64,000 bases of DNA, from NCBI RefSeq assembly GCF_000425425.1, contig NZ_AUDK01000001.1, forward strand, positions 62,001 through 126,000, written 5' to 3'. The position numbers were made by a program, and so were the translations under genes. Below are positions 9,919-17,869 of this stretch, in pieces (the first letter of the stretch is position 1; every line of letters begins with the position of its first letter). The stretch comes from Flavobacterium daejeonense DSM 17708. GTDB lineage: Bacteria > Bacteroidota > Bacteroidia > Flavobacteriales > Flavobacteriaceae. Under the pieces are notes generated by a model that was given only the letters and a program-made list of their open reading frames with translations, was not told the origin of the DNA and ran no database searches.

Positions 9919-10494
9919 TTTAATTAGAATTAGTTAATAATTTTATGGTAAAATTAACAGTTCGATTGCTGTTCGAAATGGACAAATCCGTCAAAAACAT
10001 ATAAAATTCAACCAACTAACTCAAAAAAAGTAACTCAAAAAATTAATTTTCTACTTTTAAAACCCTATTTTTTTTCATTATTACCAATAAAAACCTTATT
10101 TCAGCACATTTTCATATATTCATCAACGCAAAAAGCTTCTGATACTATTTAAGTTAATTTTTCAGCAGTTTTTTTTAACAACGAAAACAAAACTAAGCTT
10201 CATTACAGCAACTTTATACCTATTTATATAATAATAAGTACCAACCTAAACTCAGCTGTTTCAAATCATCACTTCAAAAAACTACTCTGACAGACATCAA
10301 AAAATCAAAAAACTTTTTTTTGATATAAACAATATAATTTATTAGCTGAAAAATTATCAATATGAAAAATTCATCCATGTTTTTGAAGCATATATCCATT
10401 TTAAAAAAAGTACATCTGCTTAATTTTGAATATCGCTAACAAACTAGCTATTAACACGCTAAAAAATTATTTATCACTAAAAAAAACAAACCAG
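9919..10494. other. divergent regulatory region between susC and inositol oxygenase
   Basis: This 576-base, very AT-rich gap contains no credible gene. It must hold the outward promoters for the minus-strand susCD side and the plus-strand inositol oxygenase side. A possible minus-strand -7 box (CAAAACTA on the plus strand) lies at 10188-10195 and a plus-strand box at 10421-10428, both without a well-spaced -33 TTG. An AT-only hairpin (ATCAAAAAA / TTTTTTGAT) lies at 10304-10324. Confidence 0.6.
10421..10428 (+). promoter_or_regulatory. candidate -7 box for inositol oxygenase operon
   Basis: TAATTTTG matches the Bacteroidota -7 consensus TAnnTTTG and lies 66 bases before the chosen ATG. No TTG is found at the usual 17-23 base spacing. 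The box overlaps an upstream TTG codon in the same frame, which argues that the longer reading frame is not the real protein. Confidence 0.4.
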
Positions 10495-11376
10495 ATGAAA
10501 AATACCAATGCCTCCGACAAATTCAACAATCCAATGCATCAAATTGACGATTGGGAAGAAAATCTAATCGAACGCTATCCTGATCCGGCAGTTGAGACAA
10601 AAGAAAAGGAAGAGTTCCGCAACTATGTCGATTCTGAAAGAGTAGAAACCGTTAGAGAATTTTACAGAATCAACCATACATATCAAACTTATGATTTTGT
10701 ATGTGAGAAAGAAAAGGAGTTTTTAAAATTTGACCGCAAAGAAATGTCCCTTTGGGAAGCAGTTGATTTCCTTAATACTTTAGTTGACGACAGTGATCCG
10801 GATATTGATTTGGATCAGTTTCAACATTTATTACAAACTTCAGAAGCCATTCGCGCCGACGGTCATCCGGATTGGTTTGTACTAACAGGATTTTTACATG
10901 ACATTGGAAAAGTATTATGTTTATTTGGCGAGCCGCAATGGGCTGTTGTAGGTGATACTTTCCCTGTTGGATGTCAATTTTCAGATAAAATTGTGTATCC
11001 GGAGTTTTTTGCCGCTAATCCGGACAGCACTAACGAAAAGTACAATACCAAATACGGTGTATATGCACCAAACTGCGGACTAGACAACGTAAAAATGAGC
11101 TGGGGTCACGATGAATATTTGTATCAAATCATGAAGGATTATCTTCCGGAACCAGCTTTATATATGATTCGTTACCATTCTTTTTACTCACAACACAGAG
11201 AGAATGCTTACACGCATTTAATGACCCAACACGATATTGAAATGTTTGAATGGGTTAAAAAATTCAATCCTTACGATTTATACACCAAAGCGCCTGTAAA
11301 ACCAGATTCAAAAGCTTTACGACCTTATTATGAAGAATTAGTTGCCAAATATTTACCGGCAAAATTAAAATTCTAA
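10495..11376 (+). CDS. myo-inositol oxygenase
   Basis: This enzyme splits myo-inositol with O2 to give D-glucuronate, using a di-iron centre in the cytoplasm. The 293-residue product starts at the ATG at 10495; animal MIOX is about 285 residues. All six expected iron ligands are present: His111, His135-Asp136 (FLHDIGKV), His205 (SWGHDEY), His228 (RYHSFY) and Asp261. Whole blocks such as [16 protein letters not shown] and the stretch before SWGHDEY read almost like the mammalian enzyme. It is followed 29 bases later by a sodium/solute symporter, with a NagB-PIG-L fusion and an SDR further on. The product glucuronate could feed the uronate pathway that the SDR suggests. Confidence 0.95.
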   Translation: MKNTNASDKFNNPMHQIDDWEENLIERYPDPAVETKEKEEFRNYVDSERVETVREFYRINHTYQTYDFVCEKEKEFLKFDRKEMSLWEAVDFLNTLVDDSDPDIDLDQFQHLLQTSEAIRADGHPDWFVLTGFLHDIGKVLCLFGEPQWAVVGDTFPVGCQFSDKIVYPEFFAANPDSTNEKYNTKYGVYAPNCGLDNVKMSWGHDEYLYQIMKDYLPEPALYMIRYHSFYSQHRENAYTHLMTQHDIEMFEWVKKFNPYDLYTKAPVKPDSKALRPYYEELVAKYLPAKLKF

Positions 11377-11405
11377 AACGATTCCTAATTTAATATCCTT
11401 TTGAA

Positions 11406-12986
11406 ATGTTATATACCTATTTAGGCTTTTTTGGATTCACGCTCCTAGTCATTTTTTACACCAGCTTTAAACTCCGAAAAGATAAGCTTGACACTTCAAA
11501 TGGCTATTTTTTGGCTGGAAAAAGTTTAACAGCTCCTATCATTGCCGGATCAATGATTCTTACGAATATTTCGACCGAACATTTAATCGGGATGAACGGC
11601 AGCTCGTATAAAAACGGAATCATCGTTATTGCCTGGGAAGTCACCTCGGCAATAGCGCTGGTTATCGCGGCAATTTTTATCATTCCGCGGTTTTTAAAGA
11701 TGAAACTCACCACCATTCCGGAATTTCTGGAAAAAAGATTTGATTCGCAAATTCGTTCCATAGTTGCTTTTTTACTAATGAGTTCCTTTGTGGTCACTTT
11801 ACTCCCTATTGTATTGTATTCCGGAGCCATCAACATCGAAAGTATTTTCGACTTTTCCACAATGTTTTCCATTTCTAAAGAAGAATCTTTAGTTTATACT
11901 GTTTTGATTATCGGAGTTATTGGCTCTTTGTATGCTATTTTTGGCGGATTGAAAGCAGTAGCTTTCTCCGACACACTCAACGGAATTGGATTAATGCTGG
12001 GCGGACTTTTGGTTCCGGCAATTGCGTTGTACCAAATTGGAAAAGGAAATATTTTAGACGGTGTAAACACTGTTTATCATTTTGCCCCTAAAAAATTTGA
12101 CATTATCGGAAGCGAAGATTCTGTATTGCCGTTTTCAACCCTTTTTACCGGATTAATGATTAACCAAATTTATTTTTGGGGAATGAACCAAACGATTATC
12201 CAAAGAGCTTTTGGCGCCAAAAATCTGGTAGAAGCTCAAAAAGGATTAATTTATACAGGCGTTTTCAAATTATTAATGCCTTTGATTATTGTGCTTCCGG
12301 GATTGATTGGTTTCTATTATTTTCAGGAACAACATTATGACAAACCCGATTTAATCTATCCGCTTTTGGTTAAAAAAGTTTTACCAACTTACCTCTACGG
12401 ATTTTTTGCAGCGGTAATTTTAGGTGCGGTTTTAAGTACCTTTAACAGCGTATTAAACTCAGCCAGTACAATTTTTTGCATGGATATTTATAAAAAAACA
12501 TTCAATCCAAATGTTTCCGATAAAAAACTGGTGTATTATGGCAAAATTTCATCGCTGGTTTTAGCGGTATTATCCATTTCGGTAGCACCTTTAGTTGCTT
12601 ACGCACCTTCCGGACTCTATTTTCTTTTACAGGAATTAAACGGAATCTTCTTTATCCCTATTTCATCCATATTAGTCGCAGGATTATTTTTTAAACAAAT
12701 CAATGCCACGGGTGCAAAAGCCGGATTATTTTTTGGATTTGTATTCTATATTTTAACCTCGTTTGTATTACACCTCAACATTCATTTTGTACATTTATGG
12801 GGAATCGAATTTGTACTGAATTTCTTCATCATGTTTATGGTTTCAAAATATTATGTTAGTTCAAAATCAAATTTGGTATATGAAGAAGAATTAGCCCAAA
12901 ACCAAGAGAAATCCTGGCCGGCTATGAATCTCGCCGGAAGTGTTTTGGTAATCTTAACGGTATTAATTTACATTATGCTCTCTTAA
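11406..12986 (+). CDS. sodium/solute symporter (SSS family)
   Basis: This 526-residue inner-membrane protein belongs to the SSS (SGLT-type) family, which drives uptake of sugars, inositol or uronates with sodium. It has about 13-14 hydrophobic segments. Family features include FLAGKSLTAPIIAGSMILTN in the first repeat, IPEFLEKRFDSQIR near residue 105, and an internal GGLKAVAFSDTLNGIGL near residue 180. It lies between inositol oxygenase and the NagB fusion, with 29-base and 13-base gaps, so one transcript is likely. The position suggests inositol, a uronate or an amino sugar as substrate, which the sequence alone cannot decide. Confidence 0.9.
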   Translation: MLYTYLGFFGFTLLVIFYTSFKLRKDKLDTSNGYFLAGKSLTAPIIAGSMILTNISTEHLIGMNGSSYKNGIIVIAWEVTSAIALVIAAIFIIPRFLKMKLTTIPEFLEKRFDSQIRSIVAFLLMSSFVVTLLPIVLYSGAINIESIFDFSTMFSISKEESLVYTVLIIGVIGSLYAIFGGLKAVAFSDTLNGIGLMLGGLLVPAIALYQIGKGNILDGVNTVYHFAPKKFDIIGSEDSVLPFSTLFTGLMINQIYFWGMNQTIIQRAFGAKNLVEAQKGLIYTGVFKLLMPLIIVLPGLIGFYYFQEQHYDKPDLIYPLLVKKVLPTYLYGFFAAVILGAVLSTFNSVLNSASTIFCMDIYKKTFNPNVSDKKLVYYGKISSLVLAVLSISVAPLVAYAPSGLYFLLQELNGIFFIPISSILVAGLFFKQINATGAKAGLFFGFVFYILTSFVLHLNIHFVHLWGIEFVLNFFIMFMVSKYYVSSKSNLVYEEELAQNQEKSWPAMNLAGSVLVILTVLIYIMLS

Positions 12987-12999
12987 AATAAAACTCACA

Positions 13000-14928
13000 A
13001 TGATAAAAAGCAGTATCGATAAAGCCACCGGTTTTGAAAAAAGATTCGAAAACATCAACACCGTGGTCTTTGAAAATTCAAAAACAGCTTCTATAGCTGT
13101 AGCGCATGAAATTGCAGCATTAATCAGAGCCAAACAGGAGCTGAACGAAAGCTGTGTGCTGGGGCTTGCTACCGGTTCTTCACCAAAAGGATTGTATGCC
13201 GAACTGGTGCGAATGCACAAAGAAGAAGGACTAAGTTTTAAAAATGTAATTACTTTCAATCTGGACGAATATTACCCAATGGAACCGGATTCCATCAATA
13301 GTTATGTCCGATTCATGAAAGAGTTATTACTCGATCAAGTAGATATTTTACCTGAAAATTATCATATTCCGGACGGCACTTTGTCCAAAGAAGCTATTCA
13401 GGAATATTGCGCTCAATATGAAGAAAAAATTGAAGCCTTGGGCGGCATCGATTTACAAATTCTCGGTATTGGAGGAAATGGTCATATCGGATTTAACGAA
13501 TCAGGTTCGTTGCAAAACTCCAAAACCAGATTAGTTGCTTTAGACCACATTACCAGAGTCGCAGCCAGCAAAGATTTTTCAGGATTAAACAATACACCAA
13601 GAACAGCTATTACCCTTGGCGTAAAAAAAATCATGGAAACCAAAAGAGTCATTCTTTTAGCCTGGGGAGAAGGAAAATCTAATATTGTAAAAGCCTCTGC
13701 CGAAGGAGCTGTTACCAATCAGGTTCCTGCCTCTTTTTTACAGGAACATAACGATGCCGTTTTTGTATTAGATCAGGAAGCCGCTTCAAAACTAACCCGC
13801 ATCAACAAACCCTGGTTAGTTGAAAAAATTGTCTGGACTGATAAATTAACTCGAAAAGCGGTTTTAGGGATGGCTTTAGAATTGAAAAAACCTATTCTTC
13901 GTCTTACCGATGCCGATTATATCGAAAACGGAATGAGCGATTTACTGGCCGATTTAGGTCCTGCCTACAACATCAATATTGCCATTTTCAACAAATTACA
14001 GCATACCATTACCGGATGGCCGGGTGGAAAACCCAATGCCGACGATTCTAATCGTCCGGAACGCGCACTACCGGCTCAAAAAAGAGTTCTTATTTTTAGT
14101 CCACATCCGGATGACGACATCATTAGCATGGGAGGCACTTTTATGCGTTTGCACGAACAGGGTCATGAAGTTCATGTAGCCTATCAAACTTCCGGAAATA
14201 TTGCAGTTGCCGATAGCGAAGCCGAGCGTTTTGCACGCTTTGTATGCGATTACAATGAAAAATTTGAAATCAACAGTCCGGAAGCGAATTCGATTTACAA
14301 AAAAGCACATGACTTTTTAAACAACAAAAAAAACAGCCAGATTGATATTCCCGAAGTCCGCCATTTAAAAGGTTTAATTCGAAAAGGAGAAGCCCGTGCT
14401 ACCGCTCATTTTGTAGGATTAAATAACGATAAAATCCATTTTATGAACCTTCCTTTTTACGAAACCGGAACGATCGAAAAAAAACCAATAGGCGAGATTG
14501 ACATCCAATTAACCATGGATTTGATCGAAAAAATTAAGCCTCACCAAATTTATGCCGCCGGAGATTTAGCCGATCCGCATGGAACTCATAAAGTATGTTT
14601 GGACGCCATTCTGGAAGCAGTGAAAAATTTGAAATCAAAAGATTTTATGAAAGATTGCTGGCTATGGCTTTATCGTGGTGCCTGGCAGGAATGGGGAATG
14701 GACGAAATTGAAATGGCCGTACCAATGAGTCCGGATCAGGTTTTAGCCAAAAGACACGGAATTTTTAAACACCAATCACAAAAAGACGGCGTGGTTTTCC
14801 AGGGAACCGATGCCAGAGAGTTTTGGCAAAGAGCCGAAGACAGAAATAAAGAAACAGCCGAATTGTATGACCAGCTTGGTCTGTCCAATTACGCTGCCAT
14901 GGAAGCTTTTGTAAGGTGGAATTTCTAA
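13000..14928 (+). CDS. glucosamine-6-phosphate deaminase / PIG-L deacetylase fusion
   Basis: This 642-residue protein joins two domains. Residues 1-270 form a NagB-type domain, which in the family converts glucosamine-6-phosphate to fructose-6-phosphate and ammonia; motifs are LGLATGSSPKGLYAEL, FNLDEYYPM and LGIGGNGHIGFNE. Residues from about 360 form a PIG-L/LmbE-type zinc deacetylase domain with SPHPDDDIISMGGTF near 367 and ADPHGTHK near 527. The usual HPDDE zinc motif is HPDDD here. Long NagB proteins of this type are known in Bacteroidota. It follows the symporter by 13 bases. An N-acetylglucosamine-type substrate is a reasonable inference, but neither activity has been shown for this protein. 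Confidence 0.9.
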   Translation: MIKSSIDKATGFEKRFENINTVVFENSKTASIAVAHEIAALIRAKQELNESCVLGLATGSSPKGLYAELVRMHKEEGLSFKNVITFNLDEYYPMEPDSINSYVRFMKELLLDQVDILPENYHIPDGTLSKEAIQEYCAQYEEKIEALGGIDLQILGIGGNGHIGFNESGSLQNSKTRLVALDHITRVAASKDFSGLNNTPRTAITLGVKKIMETKRVILLAWGEGKSNIVKASAEGAVTNQVPASFLQEHNDAVFVLDQEAASKLTRINKPWLVEKIVWTDKLTRKAVLGMALELKKPILRLTDADYIENGMSDLLADLGPAYNINIAIFNKLQHTITGWPGGKPNADDSNRPERALPAQKRVLIFSPHPDDDIISMGGTFMRLHEQGHEVHVAYQTSGNIAVADSEAERFARFVCDYNEKFEINSPEANSIYKKAHDFLNNKKNSQIDIPEVRHLKGLIRKGEARATAHFVGLNNDKIHFMNLPFYETGTIEKKPIGEIDIQLTMDLIEKIKPHQIYAAGDLADPHGTHKVCLDAILEAVKNLKSKDFMKDCWLWLYRGAWQEWGMDEIEMAVPMSPDQVLAKRHGIFKHQSQKDGVVFQGTDAREFWQRAEDRNKETAELYDQLGLSNYAAMEAFVRWNF

Positions 14929-14954
14929 ATTAATACCCCTATTTAGTTTTTTTT

Positions 14955-14996
14955 AAAAAGCTGTGCGAGTTCTTATGAATTCTCACAGCTTTTAAA
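14955..14996 (+). terminator. hairpin after NagB-PIG-L fusion gene
   Basis: AAAAGCTGT (14956-14964) pairs with ACAGCTTTT (14985-14993), with further partial pairing inside. The T-run is short, so it may only partly stop transcription before the SDR gene, which starts at 15023. Confidence 0.5.
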
Positions 14997-15022
14997 ATAA
15001 CTACTCACTTCAAACTGATAAA

Positions 15023-15835
15023 ATGAATCTTTTTAACATTAAAAATAAAGTTGCTGTAATTACCGGAGGAACCGGAGTTTTAGGAAGTTCCATCGCGGAA
15101 CATTTGGCCGCTTCAGGAGTAAAAATTGTAATCCTGGGACGAAATCAGGAAACTATAAATGAAATGATTAATTCCCTGACCGGCAAAGGCTATGACGCCA
15201 TAGGAATTGCAGCAAACATTCTGGATAAAGAATCCTTAGAACAGACCAGAAAAAAAATTCTCAGACAATACGGAAAAATTGATATTTTACTCAATGCTGC
15301 CGGCGGAAATATGCCCGGAGCAACCATTGCAACAAATCAAACTATTTTTGATCTATCTATGGATGCTTTTCAAACCGTTACCGATTTAAATTTAAACGGC
15401 ACCGTACTTCCTTCTATAGTTTTTGGAGAAATTATGGCACAACAAAAAGAAGGCATCATTATTAACTTTTCTTCGATGACTGTAGAAAGAGCCGTTACCC
15501 GCGTGGTGGGCTATTCGGCTTCAAAAGCGGCTATGGAAAATTTTACCCGTTGGATGGCCGTAGAAATGGCAACAAAATTCAGTAATAAAATTCGCGTGAA
15601 TGCCATTGCTCCCGGTTTTTTTATTGGTAACCAAAACCGCAATTTACTCACTAACGAAGACGGTTCTTATACAGAAAGGGGCAAAAACATCATCAACAAC
15701 ACTCCTATGAAACGTTTTGGAGAAGCCGACGAACTACTTGGAGCCATTCACTTTCTATGCAGTGAAGCTTCGCAATTTGTTACCGGGATTGTACTTCCCA
15801 TAGACGGTGGTTTTAGTGCTTTTAGCGGCGTATAA
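15023..15835 (+). CDS. SDR oxidoreductase, probable D-fructuronate/D-mannonate reductase
   Basis: This 270-residue classical short-chain dehydrogenase has the cofactor motif TGGTGVLGSSIAEHL, NAAGGNMPGA, catalytic Ser in INFSSMTVERAVTRVVGYSASKAA (Tyr and Lys at YSASK) and the ending VTGIVLPIDGGFSAFSGV. In Bacteroidota, SDRs of this shape act as NAD-dependent mannonate oxidoreductases, which reduce fructuronate in glucuronate breakdown. The inositol oxygenase upstream makes glucuronate, which fits. The uronate isomerase and mannonate dehydratase that would complete the route are not in this window. The general SDR call is certain; the substrate is an inference from context and resemblance. Confidence 0.75.
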   Translation: MNLFNIKNKVAVITGGTGVLGSSIAEHLAASGVKIVILGRNQETINEMINSLTGKGYDAIGIAANILDKESLEQTRKKILRQYGKIDILLNAAGGNMPGATIATNQTIFDLSMDAFQTVTDLNLNGTVLPSIVFGEIMAQQKEGIIINFSSMTVERAVTRVVGYSASKAAMENFTRWMAVEMATKFSNKIRVNAIAPGFFIGNQNRNLLTNEDGSYTERGKNIINNTPMKRFGEADELLGAIHFLCSEASQFVTGIVLPIDGGFSAFSGV

Positions 15836-15839
15836 AATA

Positions 15840-15873
15840 AAAAAACCTGTGAACGTGCCTTCACAGGTTTTCA
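15840..15873. terminator. bidirectional terminator between SDR and LRR genes
   Basis: AAAACCTGTGAA (15842-15853) pairs perfectly with TTCACAGGTTTT (15860-15871) around a 6-base loop. It lies just after the SDR stop and serves the convergent LRR gene as well. Confidence 0.85.
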
Positions 15874-15936
15874 AACACTAAACTTATTATAAAACTAACT
15901 CAATAAAAAAACAATTTTCTAACCAAAAAAATTATT

Positions 15937-16794
15937 CTATTCCTCAGACACAATCGGTCTTTTATCAACGTCAACAGCTACATTCATTAAATAAGCCACA
16001 CCTTTATCGTTAATCATTGTCATATTAAGCGTGTCCAGCATAGCCAGTTTGCGACTCACCAATCCGCTGAACTTATTGTAAGAAATATTCATTTCCTTTA
16101 AATTATTCAAGTTTTCAATAGACAATGGAACCTGACCGGAAAAATTATTTTCAAATAAACTGAAATTTGCCAATTCAGTCAAATTAGCAATATCAGCGCT
16201 TACCGTTCCGCTTAATTTATTACTGTTCAACAAAACCGTTTTCAATGCTTTCATTTGATAAAATGAAGCCGGAATTCCGCCTTGAATTTGATTATTAAAA
16301 ACCGCTAAAGTTTGCAGATTTTGCAAATTTCCAATAGTAGAAGGCAATTCACCTGTAAGTTGGTTCATGTATAATTCTAACGTTTTCAGATTCGTCAGAT
16401 TACAAATGGAAGCCGGAATAGCTTCTGACAAACTATTAAATGATAAATCTAAAACTCTCAATGCTGACAAATTCCCCAAACTTGCCGGAATACTTCCCGA
16501 AAGATGATTTTTATGCAAATTTAACTCTTGTAAATTTTTCAAATCTCCCAATTCACTTGGAATTTGCCCTTCCAGATTATTATCCTGCAAATCTAAAGCA
16601 ACCACCTGATTATTTACCACTTTCACTCCTGCCCAGGAAGTCATTGGCTGAGACAAATCCCATTTCAATTTCCACTGAGCTCCATGAGTAGCCTCATATA
16701 ATTTTACCAAAATTTCTTTGTCCGAAAGTGCCACATTAGCCATCATAGAAAATGATGTCAATAATATTAAGAATGAAGTAAAAATATTTTTCAT
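15937..16794 (-). CDS. secreted plant-type leucine-rich repeat protein
   Basis: This 285-residue protein has a Sec signal peptide and about eight leucine-rich repeats of about 24 residues. Each unit reads roughly like LxxLxxLxLxxNxLSGxIPxxLGN, the plant-specific LRR subtype, seen in LQELNLHKNHLSGSIPASLG and LKTLELYMNQLTGELPSTIG. Before the repeats is a segment like the LRRNT cap of plant receptors (LYEATHGAQWKLKWDLSQPMTSWAGVKV shortened here). Such proteins bind ligands; no enzymatic role is seen. It has no clear T9SS C-terminal signal and no lipobox. It stands alone between terminators and is probably monocistronic. Confidence 0.85.
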   Translation of the reverse strand: MKNIFTSFLILLTSFSMMANVALSDKEILVKLYEATHGAQWKLKWDLSQPMTSWAGVKVVNNQVVALDLQDNNLEGQIPSELGDLKNLQELNLHKNHLSGSIPASLGNLSALRVLDLSFNSLSEAIPASICNLTNLKTLELYMNQLTGELPSTIGNLQNLQTLAVFNNQIQGGIPASFYQMKALKTVLLNSNKLSGTVSADIANLTELANFSLFENNFSGQVPLSIENLNNLKEMNISYNKFSGLVSRKLAMLDTLNMTMINDKGVAYLMNVAVDVDKRPIVSEE

Positions 16795-16937
16795 AACTCC
16801 CGCATTTGATTTACAGGATTAAAAATAATAAAAAATTCGATAAAAAGACAAAAATAATCGACGAAATGCATTTTTTAATTATTTATTAAACAAATATTCT
16901 TACAAAAAAGAAATCGAAGCAGTAATTATTTTTTAGT

Positions 16938-16945
16938 TATATTTG
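16938..16945 (+). promoter_or_regulatory. candidate -7 box before DUF1761 gene
   Basis: TATATTTG matches TAnnTTTG and lies 25 bases before the ATG. No TTG lies at the usual spacing upstream. Confidence 0.35.
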
Positions 16946-16970
16946 AATTTCTAACCAAAACCAAAACAAC

Positions 16971-17456
16971 ATGGAAATCAACTTTTTAGCTCTTATTGTA
17001 GCTGCCCTGTCCACATTAGTAATTGGATTTATCTGGTACAACCCAAAAGTTTTCGGAACCGCCTGGATGAAAGAATCCGGATTAACCGAAGAAAAGATGA
17101 AAGGAGCCAATATGGCGGCTATTTTTATCATGGCAGTTTTCTTTGCTTTTTTAATTGCACTGATTTTACAGTCTTTAACCATTCACCAAACTGGTGCTTA
17201 CAGCATGATTGGCGGCGGTGGAGCAGTGGACATCAAACCTTCTTACACTGCCTTTATGGCTGATTACGGAACCGCTTTCCGAACCTTCAAGCACGGTGCT
17301 TTACACGGTTTTCTTACCGGTATTTTCTTTGCGTTCCCTATGATTGCTACCAATGCTTTATTTGAAAGAAAAAGTTGGAAATATACTTTTATCAACAGCG
17401 GTTATTGGACTGTTTGTTTTATGATTATGGGCGGAATTATCTGTGTCTGGCAATAA
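16971..17456 (+). CDS. DUF1761 family membrane protein
   Basis: This 161-residue inner-membrane protein has four hydrophobic segments, starting near residues 5, 47, 107 and 142. FIWYNPKVFGTAWMKE after the first segment and GALHGFLTGIFFAFPMIATN in the second half are typical of DUF1761, a family of unknown function. A terminator follows directly, and the gene converges on the pterin dehydratase gene. It is probably transcribed alone. Confidence 0.85.
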   Translation: MEINFLALIVAALSTLVIGFIWYNPKVFGTAWMKESGLTEEKMKGANMAAIFIMAVFFAFLIALILQSLTIHQTGAYSMIGGGGAVDIKPSYTAFMADYGTAFRTFKHGALHGFLTGIFFAFPMIATNALFERKSWKYTFINSGYWTVCFMIMGGIICVWQ

Positions 17457-17463
17457 AAAAAAA

Positions 17464-17494
17464 CACCTCTCTTAAAATGATTTTAAGAGAGGTA
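17464..17494. terminator. bidirectional terminator, DUF1761 / pterin dehydratase
   Basis: ACCTCTCTTAAAA (17465-17477) pairs perfectly with TTTTAAGAGAGGT (17481-17493) around a 3-base loop. A-run and T-run flanks make it usable on both strands. Confidence 0.85.
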
Positions 17495-17497
17495 TTT

Positions 17498-17776
17498 TTA
17501 CGATAATTTATCAATAGCCTTAGCCAAATCAAAATCTTTAAACGTTACTCCATTAGCATCATGGGTTGACAATCGGAGCGTAACTTTATTGTACACATTA
17601 AAAAGTTCAGGATGATGATTGTGTTTCTCAGCCAATAAACCTACCTGAACCATAAAAGCCAGTGCCTGATTAAAGTTCTTAAACTCAAAATTTTTCTCAA
17701 TGCCATCTTTTAGAAAAACCCAGTTTTTCAATTCCTGCAAAAGAGATTCAGCTGTTTGTTCATTATACGTTTCCAT
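17498..17776 (-). CDS. phhB: 4a-hydroxytetrahydrobiopterin dehydratase
   Basis: This 92-residue protein is a pterin-4a-carbinolamine dehydratase, which recycles the pterin cofactor after aromatic amino acid hydroxylation. The family signature is clear: EKHNHHPELFNVYNKVTLRLSTHD near residue 52 carries the catalytic His pair, and the C-terminus is KDFDLAKAIDKLS. Length is normal. It stands alone here; no phenylalanine hydroxylase is in the window, so its partner is elsewhere. Confidence 0.92.
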   Translation of the reverse strand: METYNEQTAESLLQELKNWVFLKDGIEKNFEFKNFNQALAFMVQVGLLAEKHNHHPELFNVYNKVTLRLSTHDANGVTFKDFDLAKAIDKLS

Positions 17777-17869
17777 AATTTTTTTTATATAAAATTAGTT
17801 ATTTTGAATCTTTTAACATGCTATTCCGGTTAAAATAGTACCTTCGCTATCGATTAATCCCTTACCAAT

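Noticed and set aside
10426..10494. N-terminal extension of inositol oxygenase from a TTG
   Set aside because: The TTG overlaps a -7 box; the ATG at 10495 gives a length close to known MIOX proteins.
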